From the NCBI GenBank assembly GCA_030650885.1, contig JAUSDE010000114.1, positions 1 to 34,299 of the forward strand: a DNA stretch of 34,299 nucleotides, in the 5' to 3' direction. Source of the DNA: Thermoleophilia bacterium. Lineage in GTDB: Bacteria > Actinomycetota > Thermoleophilia > BMS3ABIN01. Below the pieces are notes generated by a model. The model saw only the letters and a program-made list of their open reading frames with translations. It had not been told where the DNA came from and did no database searches. The position numbers were made by a program, and so were the translations under genes. Of the stretch, positions 30,464 to 34,299 are shown piece by piece. The number at the start of each line of letters is the position of its first letter. Position 1 is the stretch's first letter.

Positions 30464-31894
30464 TTGACCAGGAATATTACTGATGTGGCGGTTATTGGCG
30501 CGGGACCGGCCGGATTAAGCGCTGCTTTTATCCTCAGCGAGAATCAGAAGAATACCGTGGTTCTGGAGATGAGCAGCCAGGTAGGTGGCATCTCACGCAC
30601 GATCGAACGGGATGGTTTTCGGTTCGATATCGGCGGCCACCGTTTTTTCACCAAGGATGAAGAGATCGACCAGTTCTTCAAGGATATCCTGGGAGACGAG
30701 GCCATCTGGGTCAACCGCTCCAGCAAGATATTCTATCTCGGTAAATACTTTGACTATCCCCTGAAGCCTGCCAACGCTCTGATGGGTATGGGCATCATCA
30801 CCACTGCTAAATGCCTTGGGGATTACGGCTATGTCAAAGTGCGCAATATTTTCAAAAAGCCAGAGATCATCTCTCTTCAGGACTGGGTGAGCAACGAGTT
30901 CGGCGACCAGCTCTTCAAACTCTTCTTCAAGAATTACACTGAGAAGGTCTGGGGGATCGACTGCAGCCAGATCGAGGCGGAATGGGCGGCCCAGCGGATC
31001 AAGGGGCTGTCTCTGCGGGTGGCGGTGAAGGACGCGATCTTTCCGCAGAAGAACCGCAAGGTGGCGACGCTTATCGACAAGTTCCTGTATCCGCGGTTGG
31101 GCATCGGACGAATCAGCGAGCGGCTGGCGGAGGATGTGGAGAAGCACGGAAACGAGGTGAGGCTGCGCTCGCGGGTCGCGGCTATCAACCACGATGGCGC
31201 CCACATCACTTCCATCGATGTTGAATCGGCGGATGGCCCGTACACTCTGGAAGTCGAGAATCTTTGTTCCAGCATGCCGCTCACCGAGCTGGTGACCGCC
31301 ATGAAGCCGGAGGCTCCGGCCGAGGTCGTCGAGGCGGCGCGCAGCCTGCGCTACCGTGACCTGGTGACAGTGAATCTGATGATCGACAAACCGGAGGTCA
31401 CCGACCAGACCTGGATATACATACACGAGCCGACGATCAAACTCGGGCGGATACACGAGCCCAGGAACTGGAGTCCGGACATGGCGCCCGAGGGCAAGAG
31501 TTCTATCGTTGCGGAATATTTTTGTTTCGAAGGAGATGAGATCTGGGACATGGACGACCAGGCCCTGATCGACCTGACCATCAGCGACCTGGACAAGCGT
31601 CTCGGTTTCCTCAAGAAGGAAGAGGTGATCGATGCATTCGTGGTGCGCGTTCCCAAAGCTTATCCGATGTACGAACTGGGTTATGAGATACCGCTGAACA
31701 AGATCCGTGATTACGTGGCCGGATTCGACAACCTGGAGATAGTCGGGCGTTATGGAACCTACAAGTACAACAACATGGACCATTCGATGAAAACCGGCAT
31801 CCTCGCCGCCCGTAACATTCTCGGAGAGTCACATGACGTCCTGGACGTCAATGCCGAGAAGGAATACCACGAAGAGAAACTTCTGGACAAGTAA
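30464..31894 (+). CDS. NAD(P)/FAD-dependent oxidoreductase (UDP-galactopyranose mutase/amine-oxidase-like)
   Basis: DVAVIGAGPAGLSAAFILSENQKNTVVLEMSSQVGGISRTIERDGFRFDIGGHRFF; TTG start. Confidence 0.85.
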   Translation: MTRNITDVAVIGAGPAGLSAAFILSENQKNTVVLEMSSQVGGISRTIERDGFRFDIGGHRFFTKDEEIDQFFKDILGDEAIWVNRSSKIFYLGKYFDYPLKPANALMGMGIITTAKCLGDYGYVKVRNIFKKPEIISLQDWVSNEFGDQLFKLFFKNYTEKVWGIDCSQIEAEWAAQRIKGLSLRVAVKDAIFPQKNRKVATLIDKFLYPRLGIGRISERLAEDVEKHGNEVRLRSRVAAINHDGAHITSIDVESADGPYTLEVENLCSSMPLTELVTAMKPEAPAEVVEAARSLRYRDLVTVNLMIDKPEVTDQTWIYIHEPTIKLGRIHEPRNWSPDMAPEGKSSIVAEYFCFEGDEIWDMDDQALIDLTISDLDKRLGFLKKEEVIDAFVVRVPKAYPMYELGYEIPLNKIRDYVAGFDNLEIVGRYGTYKYNNMDHSMKTGILAARNILGESHDVLDVNAEKEYHEEKLLDK

Positions 31895-31942
31895 GATTTG
31901 AGCGATGCTCAACTCAGAAAATATCTGAGCTCAGCGATTCCA

Positions 31943-31969
31943 AACCGGCGAAAGCCGGTTCTTTTATTT
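31943..31969. terminator. intrinsic terminator between convergent genes
   Basis: AACCGGC-GAAA-GCCGGTT-CTTTTATTT. Confidence 0.85.
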
Positions 31970-32716
31970 ATGCGCAGGTTTCCGCGCCAGCGTGATGATG
32001 GACAGACCATAAGGGAGGTCGACCATCTTCATCATTTCCCGTTCGGCTTTCAGGATCGAACGCAGCAGAAAATTCGCCGGCTTCGGCAACGGCTTGAGGT
32101 CGGAGCGGGATTCCTCCGGCTCGATCCTTGATGGAGGGTGCAGCGCCTTACTGGCAAGTCTTACCGCCGCCATCAAAGGGAAAAGAACCGTGTTGGCGCT
32201 GGTCATCCGCTCAACTGCGAACCCGGCTTCCATGAGCATAGTGCGCAGTCTCATATACGTGTAGCGGCGAACGGCCCCCTGTGATATGTCGTGCTGGCTA
32301 CGCAGGACCGGGTAGGCCTGCTCCGATATGTAATAATACCCGCCTGGTTTCAGCACGCGGTAAGCCTCACGTATGCCGGCTGCATCATCGGGCAGGTTCT
32401 GCAAAACCTCGCAGCAAATGGCGTGGCTGAAGGTGTCTTGCTCGTATGGAAGGGCAACAGCATCGCCTGTCTGCACATTGCTGATGCCACGCTTCTGGCA
32501 CAGATCGATCGCTCGAGGGTGCATGTCGATGCCCCAGACATCGCAGTACTTGTTCAGTGCCTGCATCTTGGCGCCGGTGCCACAGCCGATATCGAGGACC
32601 TTTGAGCCTTGCTCCAGGGTGGGGCTGAGGATCTGGTCCATGATCGCCATCATCCCGGTGTGCCACCAGTAGGTGGTTTCCAGGTTATACATAATGTCAT
32701 ATTCACATGGCTGCAT
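31964..32716 (-). CDS. class I SAM-dependent methyltransferase
   Basis: KVLDIGCGTGAKMQALNKYCDVWGIDMHPRAIDLC; FSHAICCEVLQNL; REAYRVLKPGGYYYISE. Confidence 0.9.
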   Translation of the reverse strand: MQPCEYDIMYNLETTYWWHTGMMAIMDQILSPTLEQGSKVLDIGCGTGAKMQALNKYCDVWGIDMHPRAIDLCQKRGISNVQTGDAVALPYEQDTFSHAICCEVLQNLPDDAAGIREAYRVLKPGGYYYISEQAYPVLRSQHDISQGAVRRYTYMRLRTMLMEAGFAVERMTSANTVLFPLMAAVRLASKALHPPSRIEPEESRSDLKPLPKPANFLLRSILKAEREMMKMVDLPYGLSIITLARKPAHK

Positions 32717-32959
32717 TTAAGTAGTAATCATACTTATTATTAAGTAGAAAAGCTAATTTAACGTAGGCAGTCATCGTGGTTCTAAATAAGGGGAAGAAAC
32801 TCCGGGTGGTCCCGGGCAACAGAATCCTTTGTTTTTGCAGTAAACACCGTGTTCCACCTTCCGCAGTTTGAAGGTATCCCGCCCTTAAGATAGAATCCCG
32901 AGCCTGAAGCACGATTATTGATGCGAGGAACGAATGTTTTCCGCTGAGATGAAACGAAC

Positions 32960-32982
32960 GGGGCGGCCCGCAGGGCCGCCCC
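32960..32982 (+). other. strong GC hairpin upstream of glycosyltransferase gene
   Basis: GGGGCGGCCC-GCA-GGGCCGCCCC, perfect 10-bp stem. Confidence 0.6.
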
Positions 32983-33014
32983 TTCTGATATCAACAACGA
33001 ATCGCAGGTTATCC

Positions 33015-34118
33015 ATGTTGAAGTCCGTTCTCGGGTCTTTCGCCATCAGTCGGGCGCTGGTAGTGCTCTTCGCCGTACTTGGCTACTCCCTGCTTCCCTC
33101 CGTCCAGGAGGGAATCTCCGTACCATTGAGCCATGGAGCAGAATGGTATCTTTCCATGTGGTACCAGTGGGATGCCAACTGGTACATGTCCATCATCGTC
33201 GAGGGCTATCAGTGGGTCGCTGGCGATCAGTCCAACGTTGCTTTCTTTCCGCTTTATCCCATGGCGGCTCGGGGCGGCGGCTGGCTGCTGGGCGGCAATT
33301 ATCTGCTGGGCGGGCTGTTGCTCTCCTCGGCTTTCATGCTCGGCGGCATGGTATTCCTCTACCGGCTTGTGCGCGATGAATATGGCGACGATCTTGCGCG
33401 CCGTTCCGTATGGCTGCTCGCGATCTTTCCCACTTCAGTCTTTTTCACGACGCTTTATACCGAATCGCTGTTTCTTATGGCCAGCGTCGCCGCTTTTTAC
33501 TATGCACGCCGCAGTAGCTGGGCGCTGGCAGGTGTCTGGGGAATGCTGGCTGCGCTTACCCGGGTGACCGGGATGCTGCTGCTTTTGCCCCTGGGCTGGG
33601 AGTACCTTTCCCAAAAAAATTTCTCCCTGAGCAGAATCAGGCCGGCGGTGTTATGGCTGGCGCTGGTGCCAGTAGGCCTGTTCATCTATATGGGGTATCT
33701 ATATAACTCTTTCAGTGAACCACTGGCATTTGCCAAAACCCAGGCGACTGGCTGGGGACACGAGTTCAAACTGCCGTGGGGCAGCTTCGGCCACGACATC
33801 TCTTTTCTGCTGGACCAGTCGGAGCTCTGGGTGATATATGAACTTGCGGCGACTGCCCTGCTGGTCGCGTTGATCGTAGCTGGTGTCAGAAAGCTGCCGG
33901 GTTCGTACACGGTCTACATGGTGATGAGCCTGCTTTTGCCGCTGACGGGCGGCACCACCAAGTCTATGAGCCGCTACCTGCTGGTGGTTTTCCCGTTATT
34001 TATCCTGATGGCAATGTTTACGAAGCGGAGGCCGGCGCTCATCGCAGTCTCGGCGGTTTCTATCCTGTTGCTGGCGATGTCCACAGTTGCATTCGTAACC
34101 GGACGCTGGGTGGCGTGA
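33015..34118 (+). CDS. PIG-V-like mannosyltransferase family membrane protein
   Basis: MWYQWDANWYMSIIVEGYQW...NVAFFPLYPMAARGGGWLLGG; many TM segments. Start 33015 preferred to 32934. Confidence 0.8.
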   Translation: MLKSVLGSFAISRALVVLFAVLGYSLLPSVQEGISVPLSHGAEWYLSMWYQWDANWYMSIIVEGYQWVAGDQSNVAFFPLYPMAARGGGWLLGGNYLLGGLLLSSAFMLGGMVFLYRLVRDEYGDDLARRSVWLLAIFPTSVFFTTLYTESLFLMASVAAFYYARRSSWALAGVWGMLAALTRVTGMLLLLPLGWEYLSQKNFSLSRIRPAVLWLALVPVGLFIYMGYLYNSFSEPLAFAKTQATGWGHEFKLPWGSFGHDISFLLDQSELWVIYELAATALLVALIVAGVRKLPGSYTVYMVMSLLLPLTGGTTKSMSRYLLVVFPLFILMAMFTKRRPALIAVSAVSILLLAMSTVAFVTGRWVA

Positions 34119-34299
34119 TGGCGCTGGAACACAAAACGGTTGTAATATCAAAAACGCCGCCCGTGGCCGAAGCGGCAAAACCGTCGACTCGTGAGCGGCG
34201 GATCGTTATGGCCTTATGGCTGGTGCTGCTGGCTCAGGGGATAATCTTTGCCATGATCCAGCCGGTCTGGAGTCGCGTGGACGAAGCCCAGCATTACCA
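34118..34299 (+). CDS. membrane glycosyltransferase/DUF2142-like protein, partial (continues past the right edge)
   Basis: ATG overlaps the preceding TGA (GTGATG); MALEHKTVVISKTPPVAEAAKPSTRERRIVMALWLVLLAQGIIFAMIQPVWSRVDEAQHY. Confidence 0.65.
   Translation, partial: MALEHKTVVISKTPPVAEAAKPSTRERRIVMALWLVLLAQGIIFAMIQPVWSRVDEAQHY

Noticed and set aside
30593-31783. 396-aa minus-strand ORF opposite the FAD oxidoreductase
   Set aside because: Antisense shadow of a clearly homologous high-GC CDS; composition not protein-like.

Overview
34.3-kb bacterial window, apparently high-GC and possibly actinobacterial-like (inference only). Left part (1-5.9 kb): accessory, partly AT-rich DNA with an Mrr-type nuclease, a VWA protein, an HNH-like protein, a CopG/BrnA-like DNA-binding protein, an HNH-HIT fusion and a second HNH nuclease. 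It ends 6 bp before a 3' tRNA(Leu-like) fragment (candidate att scar), followed by a 5'-truncated methyltransferase. Middle and right: nitroreductase, DsbA/FrnE-like oxidoreductase, DHA2-type MFS exporter, a small peptide gene with a lasso-type RiPP leader and a His/Gly-repeat tail, GH26-like secreted glycosidase, CspA, FMN-dependent dioxygenase-like protein, FAD oxidoreductase, a complete N-type F1Fo ATPase operon in the order atpDCQRBEFAG, a MacB/FtsX-like ABC exporter, an FTR-rubredoxin fusion next to a glutaredoxin, a DUF3467 protein, and a surface-glycan-type cluster. Main discoveries: (1) the DsbA/FrnE-like ORF is longer than the ORF track shows; its true start lies upstream of an in-frame TGA at the first position of the CPWC motif (UPWC), followed by a well-placed SECIS-like hairpin, so it is a probable selenoprotein; (2) an orphan lasso-leader/His-Gly peptide with its own promoter, operator-like palindrome and terminator; (3) an HNH-HIT plus HNH nuclease pair at a tRNA-fragment boundary, with a frameshift at the end of the HIT domain.
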